Source: Chelativorans xinjiangensis
GTDB taxonomy: Bacteria > Pseudomonadota > Alphaproteobacteria > Rhizobiales > Rhizobiaceae
Assembly: GCF_009812055.1 (NCBI RefSeq)
Contig: NZ_WQNH01000043.1
Coordinates: 1-45,463, forward strand
Length of the DNA: 45,463 bases
Direction of reading: 5' to 3'
Shown: positions 32,053 to 40,145 of the stretch, piece by piece
Position numbering within the stretch: position 1 is the first letter of the stretch
Layout of the letters: the number at the start of each line of letters is the position of its first letter
Notes under the pieces: model-generated
Seen by the model: the letters and a program-made list of their open reading frames with translations, nothing else
What the model was told of the DNA's origin: nothing
The model's database searches: none
Program-made: the position numbers and the translations under genes

Positions 32053-32403
32053 TCATGCGCAGGCACTCAGTAAGAAGGCCGTTAGACCGGTCCAGATGAC
32101 CGCCGCCATGCCCAGTACGGCCATGAGGCGCGCTATGAAGTCGTAGGTCGCGCGATCTTCTACGTCCGCCGGCAGCCCCAGCAGTCGCGCTGTGGGCTTC
32201 TGCCAGACCAGAAACGCGAGCACGACGAGCACCGCTACGCCAGTGATGGCAAGGACGAGACCGGAGACCAGCGACGGCGGGGCACCAAACCTGCACATCA
32301 GCGTATGGACGACATAGACGAAAGTGAATTGTATCCCCCACATGAGCAGTCCGGCGAGCAGGTAGCAGAGGGTGCCGAGCGTTGAAGATTGCCTTGTCCG
32401 CAT
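32053..32403 (-). CDS. Membrane protein associated with the caa3 oxidase operon, 116 aa
   Basis: Three membrane helices (about 8-33, 44-68 and 90-113; landmarks LCYLLAGLLMWGIQFTFVYV, LVLAITGVAVLVVLAFLVW and LMAVLGMAAVIWTGLTAFLL). It lies 21 bp after the oxidase gene on the same strand, in the place where a small subunit or assembly protein is usual. It is not recognisable as a known subunit IV. It lies convergent with the VKOR fusion gene, 22 bp between stops. Confidence 0.75.
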   Translation of the reverse strand: MRTRQSSTLGTLCYLLAGLLMWGIQFTFVYVVHTLMCRFGAPPSLVSGLVLAITGVAVLVVLAFLVWQKPTARLLGLPADVEDRATYDFIARLMAVLGMAAVIWTGLTAFLLSACA

Positions 32404-32424
32404 GACTTCATCCCTGAAAATCGA

Positions 32425-34968
32425 TCATACGGCCACCCTGGGAAAGCCATGCACCAGAATGAGCCCGGCCACGAGCTGGGCGGCCGTGTAGTAATAGAGG
32501 ATGGCGCCGTTCTCGATGCTGACGCGGCGCTCGCGGTTGAGCTTGCCGGTGAGATAGCGTGCGGTGGCAAAGCCGAGCAGGACAACGATGGCAAAGCCGA
32601 GCTGGGCGTTGAGCGCGCTGCCCATGAAAACCATGGCCGAATAGGCGTTCTCTGTCGGCCGCAGCCCGGTGAGCCAGTGGCCGGCGATCTCCAGCGCTAT
32701 CGCCGAGGTCAGACAGATGGCGGCGGCGGCGATCGCCCAGGGCAGCGCGGCATTCCTTCCACCCGGTTCCGGCAGGAGGCGCGTTGCCGCAACCATGCTT
32801 GCGGTCCCGGCGACGGCAAGTGCCGCACTTCCGAGTGGCCAGCTTGGCGCCGGCAGCATCGGCGATCCCACGGGCGCCCAAACCTCCGGCGAGACGACCC
32901 AGAGATAGAGATAGGAAAAGACATAGGCGGTGTAGAGAGACGCTATGACGATGATCAGCACAACCATCGCCCACCAGGAATGGGACCGGGGCCCGGCCAT
33001 GTAGGTGGGAAGGCTGATCCCGCCGCCAATGTCGACCGGTTTCCGTCCCGGGCTGGGGTCGAGGCTCCACGTCCAGGCGAGGCAGGCGGCAATGGCAACG
33101 ACCCCGCAAATGATCGCGGGAACGACCAGCTTGATGGTCAGCAGGAGGAAAAAGCCGGCGGTGAAGACCGCCGCGGTCACGTGCGTCCAACTCGGCCCTG
33201 GCATGCGGAGGATATATTCGGGTTCCGCCTCGATCGGGCTCGTCACGATGGTCTCGCGACCGCCGGTCGGCGCGTTGGGCAGAAAGTGGTGGCCTTCCTC
33301 GACCTGGCGTTCCAGGCCTGGCTGCTCCCAAAGCGGTTCACGGCTGGTGATCAGAGGTATGCTGCGCGTCGAGTAGATGTCGCTGGGCAGCCATTCGAGT
33401 GAACCCGCCTTCCACGGGTTGCCCTCTCCACCTGCAGATGTCGGCCTGAAATTAAGTGCCAGGTCCAGCAGGAAGAGCAGGACGCCGGCGGCGAGCATGT
33501 AGGCACCCGCAGTGGAGATCATATTCAGTGTGTCCCATCCGACGCCCTCGGGGTAGGTCCAGACACGGCGCGGCATGCCGCGCAATCCCGTCAGGTGCAT
33601 GGGGAAGAACGCCACGTTGAAACCGACAAACATAAGCCCGAAGACCCAGCGTCCGAGCTTTTCGGAAAGCTGTTTCCGGCTGGCCATCGGTGCCCAATAG
33701 TAGAAAGTGGCGAACAGAGGGAATACCATGCCGCCGATCAGCACGTAGTGGAAATGGGCGACGACGAAGTAGGTGTCGTGAACCTGGAGGTCGATCGGTA
33801 CCAGCGCCACCATCACGCCGGTAAGCCCGCCGATGGTGAAGATGAACAGAAATCCGAGGACGAACAGGGAAGGCGTGGTGATACGAAAACGCCCTTTGCT
33901 GCCTGCGATTGTGGCGATCCAAGCGAACATCTGTATGCCGGACGGGATGGCGACGGCCATGCTGGCGGCGGAGAAGAAACCGAGGCTGAGAGCGGGGATG
34001 CCGGTGGTGAACATGTGATGTACCCACAGCCCGAAGCTGAAGAAGCCGGTTCCGATCAAGGCGACGACGATCGGCCGGTAACCGACCAGCGGCCGGCCGG
34101 CCATGGTCGGCACGATCATGGAGACAAGGCCGGCCGCCGGCAAAAAAATGATGTAGACCTCGGGATGGCCGAAGAACCAGAAGAGGTGCTGCCACAAGAG
34201 CGGGTCGCCGCCCTTGGCAGCGGTGAAAAAGGGCCAGCCGAAGGAACGTTCGATCTCCAAAAGCATGGTTCCGAAGATCACAGCCGGAAAGGCAAGCATG
34301 ATCATCGCCGCGAAGATGAGCATTGCCCAGGCGAAAATGGGCATCTTCGCCAACGACATGCCGGGCGGTCGCGTGCGCAGGGTCCCAACCACAATCTCGA
34401 TCGCTCCGGCGATTGCCGATATTTCGATGAACCCTATGCCAAGTAGCCAGAAATCGGCATTATCGCCGGGGGAGAACTCCTTGAGCGTGAGCGGCGTGTA
34501 CATGAACCAGCCGCCTCTGGGCGCCAGGCCATAGAACACAGTCGAGAAGAACACGAGACCGCCGATAATATACGCCCAGACGGCAAAGGCGCTGAGTCGG
34601 GGAAAGGGCAGGTCGCGGGCGGCCAGCATCTGCGGCAGAAGCATCACGCCCAGCGCCTCCATGGCCGGTACGGCAAAGAGAAACATCATCGTGGTGCCGT
34701 GAACCGTGAAGATCTGGTTGTAGAGGTCCTGGTTCAGAAACGTGTTTTCCGGCACCGCAAGCTGCGTGCGTATGAGAACGCCCAAAGCGCCTGCCAGCAG
34801 GAAGAAGAGAAGCGCAGCCGCGATGTAAATCAGGCCAATGACCGTATTGTTGACGGCCGTTACGATGCGGAACCCTTTGGGTGTAGCCCAGGCCCGCAAC
34901 AGGTCATCCACCTCGCTTTGCGGTCTCGGTGCCGGGTTGGGTAGACTTTTTTCGTCAGAAGCTGTCAT
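32425..34968 (-). CDS. Cytochrome c oxidase subunit I fused to subunit III
   Basis: 847 aa, integral membrane. Subunit I (about 1-560) has His90 (heme a), the CuB-site His268-Pro-Glu-Val-Tyr272 with the D-channel Glu, CuB His317/His318, and His405/His407 in VVAHFHYV. The HPEVY Glu indicates an A1-type proton-pumping enzyme. Residues about 600-847 form a subunit III domain (SHSWWAMVVLIIVIASLYTA, ILYYYTAAQLVAGL). The start at 34968 is chosen because family similarity begins there; the extension to 35073 belongs to a small upstream frame. I/III fusions are known in caa3-type oxidases. With the cytochrome-c-tailed subunit II it makes a caa3-type terminal oxidase. Confidence 0.95.
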   Translation of the reverse strand: MTASDEKSLPNPAPRPQSEVDDLLRAWATPKGFRIVTAVNNTVIGLIYIAAALLFFLLAGALGVLIRTQLAVPENTFLNQDLYNQIFTVHGTTMMFLFAVPAMEALGVMLLPQMLAARDLPFPRLSAFAVWAYIIGGLVFFSTVFYGLAPRGGWFMYTPLTLKEFSPGDNADFWLLGIGFIEISAIAGAIEIVVGTLRTRPPGMSLAKMPIFAWAMLIFAAMIMLAFPAVIFGTMLLEIERSFGWPFFTAAKGGDPLLWQHLFWFFGHPEVYIIFLPAAGLVSMIVPTMAGRPLVGYRPIVVALIGTGFFSFGLWVHHMFTTGIPALSLGFFSAASMAVAIPSGIQMFAWIATIAGSKGRFRITTPSLFVLGFLFIFTIGGLTGVMVALVPIDLQVHDTYFVVAHFHYVLIGGMVFPLFATFYYWAPMASRKQLSEKLGRWVFGLMFVGFNVAFFPMHLTGLRGMPRRVWTYPEGVGWDTLNMISTAGAYMLAAGVLLFLLDLALNFRPTSAGGEGNPWKAGSLEWLPSDIYSTRSIPLITSREPLWEQPGLERQVEEGHHFLPNAPTGGRETIVTSPIEAEPEYILRMPGPSWTHVTAAVFTAGFFLLLTIKLVVPAIICGVVAIAACLAWTWSLDPSPGRKPVDIGGGISLPTYMAGPRSHSWWAMVVLIIVIASLYTAYVFSYLYLWVVSPEVWAPVGSPMLPAPSWPLGSAALAVAGTASMVAATRLLPEPGGRNAALPWAIAAAAICLTSAIALEIAGHWLTGLRPTENAYSAMVFMGSALNAQLGFAIVVLLGFATARYLTGKLNRERRVSIENGAILYYYTAAQLVAGLILVHGFPRVAV

Positions 34969-35141
34969 GACGACTGCCTCAACGCGTACTGCATCCCGAT
35001 AGCAGCGTGGCCGATGCCGGTAGTGTCTGTGGTGGCGTCGGCATAGTGGGTAAGGCGAGCGCCCGCCACCCACACCGCGACCGCCGCGCTCGCGAAGAGC
35101 AGGAAATTGAGAGGGAGGCTGAGCGCGGTGAAGTCAAACAT
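34965..35141 (-). CDS. Small frame resembling the N-terminus of a cation exchanger, 58 aa
   Basis: ATG at 35141, six bases after the subunit II stop. The translation MFDFTALSLPLNFLLFASAA continues with VAVWVAGARLTHYADATTDT and IGHAAIGMQYALRQSS. The hydrophobic start plus WVAGARLTHYAD closely recalls the first helix of YrbG-like sodium/calcium exchangers; those proteins continue with a second helix that is missing. Its stop overlaps the oxidase ATG (ATGA). It may be a remnant, or a small membrane subunit translated in coupling with the oxidase. Confidence 0.45.
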   Translation of the reverse strand: MFDFTALSLPLNFLLFASAAVAVWVAGARLTHYADATTDTTGIGHAAIGMQYALRQSS

Positions 35142-35146
35142 TCATC

Positions 35147-36139
35147 TTACTTCAGGCTGGAGAGATAGGCGGAGAGAGCCTCCAGTTGTTGCGGCGTGAA
35201 GACGTCGAACTCCGGCATGAGGTTCTCGGGCTTTATGTGCTGGTTTTCCGCGATCCAGCGGGCGAAAGCTTCTTCATCGTTGGGCAACGTGGCCGCCGCC
35301 AGCGATCTTCGACTGCCGACATGGGTGAGATCGGGTGCGATCACGCCCCGCGCCTCGGTTCCGCGCACCGTGTGGCAGGCGCCGCAACCGCTGGTCATGA
35401 ATAGCCGCTCTCCCAGGCGTTCCTGCTCGGTTTGCGGCGTCCGTGCGTCTGCCGCTTCCCTCGACAGCCACGCCCGATAGTCCTTTGGCGGAAGAGCGAC
35501 GACGTAAAACGCCATCAGTGCGTGGGCGCCGCCACAATATTCGGCGCACTGGCCGCGGCTGGTGCCCGGTTCCGTGGCCTCAAGCGTGATGACGTTGGAG
35601 CGGCCGGGAATCATGTCCAACTTGCCGCCCAATTGCGGCGCCCAGAAGCTATGGATCACGTCCGCCGTTTCGAGGCGCACGGAAATGGGTCGACCGACCG
35701 GAAGGCGCAGTTCGTTCGCGCTTGCGACCGTCTCGCCGTTCGGGAGATGGTAGATCACCTCCCACCACCACCTTTTGCCGACGATGGTGATGCTCGGCTC
35801 GCCCGAACGCTGGGTTCTGGCTACGCCGGCCTGCAGCAGCGTGGAGCCCTGCACCAACAGGTAGGTCAGCACAAGAACCGGCAGGACGATGCCACCAAGG
35901 AGCACCGCCCTTTCCCGGCTGAGCAGGTCTTTCCACGTTGGCGGCCCCCACAAGGCGAACATGATGGCGATAATGACAAGGATCGTCACCGCTGCACTGA
36001 CCGCGGTTGCGATCCAGAACAGAGAGCCGATTTCGCTGGCTTCACGGCCCCGCGAGACAAGTGCAGATTGCTCGCCCGTGCAGGCGGAGAGAACCAGCAG
36101 CAAAGCCGCGCCCGAACAGCGTTCCAGCACCCGTTTCAT
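35147..36139 (-). CDS. Cytochrome c oxidase subunit II with C-terminal cytochrome c domain
   Basis: 330 aa. Lipoprotein signal LLVLSAC (Cys20), two membrane helices (about 38-63 and 79-98), then the cupredoxin CuA domain: His163, Cys198, Glu200, Cys202, His206 and Met209 (QCAEYCGGAHALM). A cytochrome c domain follows with CGACH (252-256) and a Met in EFDVFTP-preceding NLMPEF. This subunit accepts electrons and passes them to heme a; the fused heme defines caa3-type oxidases. The ATG overlaps the stop of the upstream cytochrome gene by 4 bp. Confidence 0.95.
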   Translation of the reverse strand: MKRVLERCSGAALLLVLSACTGEQSALVSRGREASEIGSLFWIATAVSAAVTILVIIAIMFALWGPPTWKDLLSRERAVLLGGIVLPVLVLTYLLVQGSTLLQAGVARTQRSGEPSITIVGKRWWWEVIYHLPNGETVASANELRLPVGRPISVRLETADVIHSFWAPQLGGKLDMIPGRSNVITLEATEPGTSRGQCAEYCGGAHALMAFYVVALPPKDYRAWLSREAADARTPQTEQERLGERLFMTSGCGACHTVRGTEARGVIAPDLTHVGSRRSLAAATLPNDEEAFARWIAENQHIKPENLMPEFDVFTPQQLEALSAYLSSLK

Positions 36140-37263
36140 GGAGCACCCGTTGCGTCGGCGGGATGCGAGGCAGTGTCCACCGGCGTTTCGCGCTTAGAGG
36201 CGAAGTAGGCAGCGACCGCGTCGATGTCGGCTTGGCTGAGACGGCGCGCAATGGTGGTCATGATGCGGCCATAGGTGGTGCCCATGCGCCGACCGTCGCG
36301 CATCAGCGCCAGTTGGCGGGCGATATAGTCGCTGGAGAGGCTGTCGAGCCGCGGGAACCGGTCCGATGACCGCTCGGAGTGGCAGGCAAGACACGGAGGA
36401 ATCTGGGCGCGTGCGGCCCCGGCCTTGGCAATTGCGCGGCCGCGTGCGATCTGCTGTTTGTCGCCATTCTCCGGCGGCGCGCGAAGTTTGTCGCTGAAAC
36501 GACGGGCAAGCGCCTGCCGCTCATCCTCATCGAGCGCACGGGCGATGGGCTCCATCATGCCGCTCTGCCTCTGGTTGCGTCCATATTCGACCAGCGCACG
36601 CTCCAGATAGGCGCGTCGCTGTCCGTTCAAAGAGGGGACCAGGCCATCCACCGGTTTCGCGCCGGCGTCTCCGTGACAACCAGCGCAGAAGTCGACGCTG
36701 TTTCTCTCGGGGACGAGGAACCGCAAGGCTGATCCGGCATCGCTGGGCGTTTCCCGCCAGGTCACTGGCCGGCCGTCGTTTGCATTCGTTTCTGAAAGAC
36801 GCGAGAGGAAGGCCACGAGCGCCCACACCTCGTCGTCGCGGCCCACGCCGGACCAGGCTGGCATGCCGGTGAATTTGAGCCCGTTTGCGATGATCCAGTA
36901 TAGCTCCTCGGTGCTCCAGTCTTCCGCGGCATGATGGAGGGCGGGAGGTGGGGGATACATTGCACGCGCGACCGGATTTGGCTCCGCATTCGCCGTGCCG
37001 TGGCAGGGTGCGCATCCGAGTGTGAAGTGCCGGGAGCCAAGCTCGGCCAGCCCCTCGTCCGTAAGATCCGGTGTTTCCACCCCAGCGGCATGTGTCGCGA
37101 CGGATCGGCGTAGTGCCAGCCTTAAAATGGCGTCCGTAACCGCAAAATGGGGTATCGAAGCACTGACGTTGTAGACGCCCGACAAGACGATTCCCGCAGC
37201 CAACGCCAGTCCGCCGGCTACGGCGATTACCAAGCCCGCCACCCAGCTTCTGCGCCACCACAT
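36136..37263 (-). CDS. Membrane-anchored triheme c-type cytochrome
   Basis: 375 aa. N-terminal signal anchor (WVAGLVIAVAGGLALAAGIV) and three heme-binding motifs: CAPCH (84-88), CAGCH (193-197) and CLACH (291-295), each in a class-I cytochrome c-like domain facing the periplasm. Many homologs have two hemes; three is notable. It is placed between ctaG and subunit II, and so probably feeds electrons to the oxidase. It overlaps the subunit II start (ATGA) and starts one base after the ctaG stop. Confidence 0.9.
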   Translation of the reverse strand: MWWRRSWVAGLVIAVAGGLALAAGIVLSGVYNVSASIPHFAVTDAILRLALRRSVATHAAGVETPDLTDEGLAELGSRHFTLGCAPCHGTANAEPNPVARAMYPPPPALHHAAEDWSTEELYWIIANGLKFTGMPAWSGVGRDDEVWALVAFLSRLSETNANDGRPVTWRETPSDAGSALRFLVPERNSVDFCAGCHGDAGAKPVDGLVPSLNGQRRAYLERALVEYGRNQRQSGMMEPIARALDEDERQALARRFSDKLRAPPENGDKQQIARGRAIAKAGAARAQIPPCLACHSERSSDRFPRLDSLSSDYIARQLALMRDGRRMGTTYGRIMTTIARRLSQADIDAVAAYFASKRETPVDTASHPADATGAP

Positions 37264-37264
37264 C

Positions 37265-37864
37265 CTACAGCGGGTCTTGCAGGTGCGGCGCCGCTCGATG
37301 CGTCCAACCAGGGTGCCGATCGATGTAGGAAAGCCAATAAGCGGCGATGACGATTGCGGCGAGAACGTAGGTGAGGGGACAGACTATGAGCATGAGCAAC
37401 CCGGCAAGTTGCTGGTCGGCCAGCTGAAGTGCAGGATCGGCAAATTGGCCGCGTTGCGTGTGCAAGGGCATGGTCGGATAGAGCGGTCGTGGCGCAAAGA
37501 CGATGATGACGCCCAAGAGGCAAAAGATCTTCCCTGTCACCAGCAGTGCGGCCAAGGCACGCCAGCCGGTTCTAATCGCCGCGTCGACGACGCTGGCCCA
37601 GAACCAGAGCGCTGCGAGGAAGAGCGATGTGTGCATCAGCAACATGCCTTCGGCGGAGGCCGTTGCATAAGCCATGGGCACCGGCAGATGCCATCCCCAC
37701 AACAGCGCCAGTTGCACCGCCGTAGCCGCGCCGATCGATGACGATGCCTTACGCCATATGAGCCTGTTTCGTTGAGCGAAGAGCGCAACAACGGGGGCAA
37801 CCATGTTCATCGCGACGATGTGCGCGATCATGTGTTGGGTGATGAGGCCGGTCATCATGAGCAT
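37265..37864 (-). CDS. ctaG: Cytochrome c oxidase assembly protein, caa3 CtaG type
   Basis: 199 aa, about five membrane helices. Landmarks: ITQHMIAHIVAMNMVAPVVA with conserved His, LLWGWHLPVPMAYA, LLMHTSLFLAALWFWASVVD and QQLAGLLMLIVCPLTYVLAA. The caa3_CtaG family is thought to deliver copper to CuB. It is shorter at the N-terminus than typical CtaG (which has two further helices). The promoter P10 ends only 7 bp before the ATG at 37864, so the message may be leaderless or translation may start at Met3, Met4 or Met12. It is first gene of the oxidase operon. Confidence 0.85.
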   Translation of the reverse strand: MLMMTGLITQHMIAHIVAMNMVAPVVALFAQRNRLIWRKASSSIGAATAVQLALLWGWHLPVPMAYATASAEGMLLMHTSLFLAALWFWASVVDAAIRTGWRALAALLVTGKIFCLLGVIIVFAPRPLYPTMPLHTQRGQFADPALQLADQQLAGLLMLIVCPLTYVLAAIVIAAYWLSYIDRHPGWTHRAAPHLQDPL

Positions 37865-37871
37865 TCACCGC

Positions 37872-37896
37872 AACCCACAACCTCGCGGATTGTTCC
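37872..37896 (-). promoter_or_regulatory. EcfG-type promoter P10
   Basis: Minus strand: GGAAC (37896-37892), 16 nt, GGTT (37875-37872). Transcription would start at or within a few bases of the ctaG ATG. Confidence 0.7.
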
Positions 37897-37942
37897 CGCC
37901 ACTCTGGCCATCGCAGGTAGAGGTGAAGCAGATCGGCGACAC

Positions 37943-37968
37943 GGAACTTTTCCGTGCACGTTGCTGTT
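37943..37968 (+). promoter_or_regulatory. EcfG-type promoter P11
   Basis: GGAAC (37943-37947), 17 nt, TGTT (37965-37968), 89 bp before the AI-2E-type gene. The spacer is one base longer than in the other sites. Confidence 0.6.
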
Positions 37969-38057
37969 TGTGTTCGTGCATCTAACGTCGCCACGCTTGC
38001 GGGAATCGACGCTTTCCGCGGATGGATCGTTTGAGCGTTTTTCTGATGTGATATTGG

Positions 38058-39110
38058 ATGGCAGAAAAGAACAGTAGGGATTTCGCGATTGTCCACTGGC
38101 AGTTGTTAACTGTTGGCTTGGTCATAGCTGCGGCATTGGCAGTCTGGAAATTGCGGGATCTGGTTCTTCTTGTTTTTTCTTCAATTATTGTATCGATTGC
38201 ACTAACGAGCTTGGCTTCTTTCGTAGAGAGAAACGCACGTCTCAACAGAAGTGCATCGTTCACAATAGTATCGGCGGCAATCGTTGCGTTATTTGTAGTA
38301 TTCTTCATTGTGCTTGGGTCCCAACTCCAGGAGCAACTGGCGCAGCTATGGAATCGGCTACCGGAACTCATCAGGCCCCTAGAGAGATGGCTGGGTGTTA
38401 GCGACACTGAAGCCTGGCTTGCGGAGCGCGCCGAGGCGATGATGTCCCAGACTTTCATGCTCGGCCGCATTGCGGGACTGTCGTCGGCGGCGGTGGGGCT
38501 GCTGGCGAACGTCGTCCTTGTTCTTGTCGCCGCTCTCTACATAGGTTATCGCCCGGAACTGTACCGATACGGTCTGCTCCTTCTATTTCCTCCGCGTTAC
38601 CGCTCGCTTGCGGAGGAAACTCTCGATGTGATGGACATCGGCCTGCGGCGATGGCTGATGGGGCAACTGCTTGCCATGCTGGTCGTTGGGGTGCTGACCT
38701 ACATCGGTCTTCGGTTTCTTGGTGTCCCGTCGGCCCTCGCTCTGGCCGTGATCGCGGGGGTGCTTGAATTCATTCCTTTCGCGGGTCCCGTCCTGAGTGC
38801 GGCTCCGGCAATCGCCATCGCTCTGGCCGAGGGGCCGCAACTCGCGCTGTGGGTTGGCGCTTTGTACCTTCTTATTCAACAGATCGAGGGGAATTTCCTG
38901 ATTCCGCTGATACAGGAGCAGGTGGTCACGCTTCCGCCCGCGGTGACTCTCTTTGCGCTCCTCGCCTTTGGAATTCTTTTCGGGCCCTTCGGCGTCGTTC
39001 TGGCAACGCCGCTTGCTGTTCTCATGCTCATCGCGGTGAAACAGCTCTGGGTCCGAAACAGCCTTCATGAGGCGGTGGAGCTGCCGGGAGAAGACGTGGA
39101 CGAGACTTGA
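38058..39110 (+). CDS. AI-2E family transporter-like membrane protein
   Basis: 350 aa, about seven membrane helices, PerM/YdiK family. Landmarks: LRDLVLLVFSSIIVSIALTS, FVVFFIVLGSQLQEQL, LEFIPFAGPVLSAAPAIAIA, IEGNFLIPLIQEQVVTLPPA and FGPFGVVLATPLAVL. Members are implicated in export of AI-2, other small molecules or ions; which applies here is unknown. The first 280 bp use AT-rich codons (for example CTTGTTTTTTCTTCAATTAT near 38167), the rest GC-rich codons, suggesting a mosaic origin. No good ribosome binding site is visible before the ATG. Promoter P11 lies upstream. Confidence 0.88.
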   Translation: MAEKNSRDFAIVHWQLLTVGLVIAAALAVWKLRDLVLLVFSSIIVSIALTSLASFVERNARLNRSASFTIVSAAIVALFVVFFIVLGSQLQEQLAQLWNRLPELIRPLERWLGVSDTEAWLAERAEAMMSQTFMLGRIAGLSSAAVGLLANVVLVLVAALYIGYRPELYRYGLLLLFPPRYRSLAEETLDVMDIGLRRWLMGQLLAMLVVGVLTYIGLRFLGVPSALALAVIAGVLEFIPFAGPVLSAAPAIAIALAEGPQLALWVGALYLLIQQIEGNFLIPLIQEQVVTLPPAVTLFALLAFGILFGPFGVVLATPLAVLMLIAVKQLWVRNSLHEAVELPGEDVDET

Positions 39111-39241
39111 AGACCGCCCAGCCGCTCTTCGCCCCGTCCGCAGCAGGGAGCGTGTCCGGCAACCGAACGATCCTGGAAATCTTGCGTCAACGTCCTTAGA
39201 TGCAGGTCACCGGCCGATGCATCAGCGAAGGACTCTTCTCC

Positions 39242-39994
39242 ATGGACATCAACAAGCTTCTCGAAGGCTTTCTGGGCTCCCCAAGGAGTGTGCATCCCCC
39301 CAAACAACCGGGACCCTTGCCGGTCGATCAAATCCGATCGGGCCTTCCAGGGGGGCTCGCAGGCGGGGCTGCGGCAGGTGGATTGCTCGCGCTCTTGCTC
39401 GGCACGAAAGCAGGACGCAAGCTTGGCGGAAAGGCGCTGAAGTACGGTGGTATGGCCGTCGTTGCCGGTCTCGCCTACAAGGCCTATCAGGACTGGAAGC
39501 AGAACAAGCCGTCGGGCAACGAGGCCGAGCCGCTCAATCTGCCGAAACCGCCCGATGGCAGTGGCTTTGACGTCGACCATGATCGGGATCACGAGGGACA
39601 GGATTTTCGGCTCGCGCTGATGCGCGCGGTGATCTCGGCGGCAAAATCCGACGACCATATCGACCAAGCGGAGCACGGCCACATTCGCGATCAGATCAAG
39701 GAAATGGGATTCGGCGCAGAGGAGAAGGCAGCCTTGCTCGACTATTTCTCGGCTTCCCCCGATCCCGTCGAAGTGGCGCAGCTTGCTCGAACCGACGCCC
39801 AGCGCGCCGAACTCTATCTCGCCTCCGCACTGGCCGTCGATCCGGACACGGCCGAGGAGCGGCGCTATCTCGACGAACTGGCGCGTCAGCTGGGAATGCC
39901 GGACGGGCTGCGCGATCATCTCGATCTCGAGGCAGCTGCGGCCCGGCGACAACTCAGCGATGCTGAGCGTTCGAGCGAAACAAAGTCAAGTTGA
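39242..39994 (+). CDS. TerB/DUF533-like protein
   Basis: 250 aa. A short N-terminus, a glycine/alanine-rich hydrophobic stretch (GLAGGAAAGGLLALLLGTKA) and a second hydrophobic piece (YGGMAVVAGLAYKAYQDW), then the TerB-like helical domain (RLALMRAVISAAKSDDHID, IKEMGFGAEEKAALLDYF, ELYLASALAVDPDTAEERRY). E. coli YebE is similar. It probably sits in the inner membrane. Start ATG 39242 is favoured over 39200 because the family begins MDxNKLLExF. No EcfG-type promoter was found upstream. The function is unknown. Confidence 0.83.
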   Translation: MDINKLLEGFLGSPRSVHPPKQPGPLPVDQIRSGLPGGLAGGAAAGGLLALLLGTKAGRKLGGKALKYGGMAVVAGLAYKAYQDWKQNKPSGNEAEPLNLPKPPDGSGFDVDHDRDHEGQDFRLALMRAVISAAKSDDHIDQAEHGHIRDQIKEMGFGAEEKAALLDYFSASPDPVEVAQLARTDAQRAELYLASALAVDPDTAEERRYLDELARQLGMPDGLRDHLDLEAAAARRQLSDAERSSETKSS

Positions 39995-40145
39995 CAGACA
40001 TCTGTGGGGGATAACGCGCGCGTGGAGGTCGGCGTGACCTTTCAACCAATGTGATAGCTACTGCCGTAACGACTCAATCTGGCTTGCTATCGGAACACAG
40101 CCTCTTACTGTGGGCGAAATTCGTACTTGGAACAGGATTCATACA

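Noticed and set aside
40099-40145. Two GGAAC words upstream of the threonine dehydratase pseudogene.
   Set aside because: Neither has GTT at 16-17 nt (GGCG and TTGA are found).
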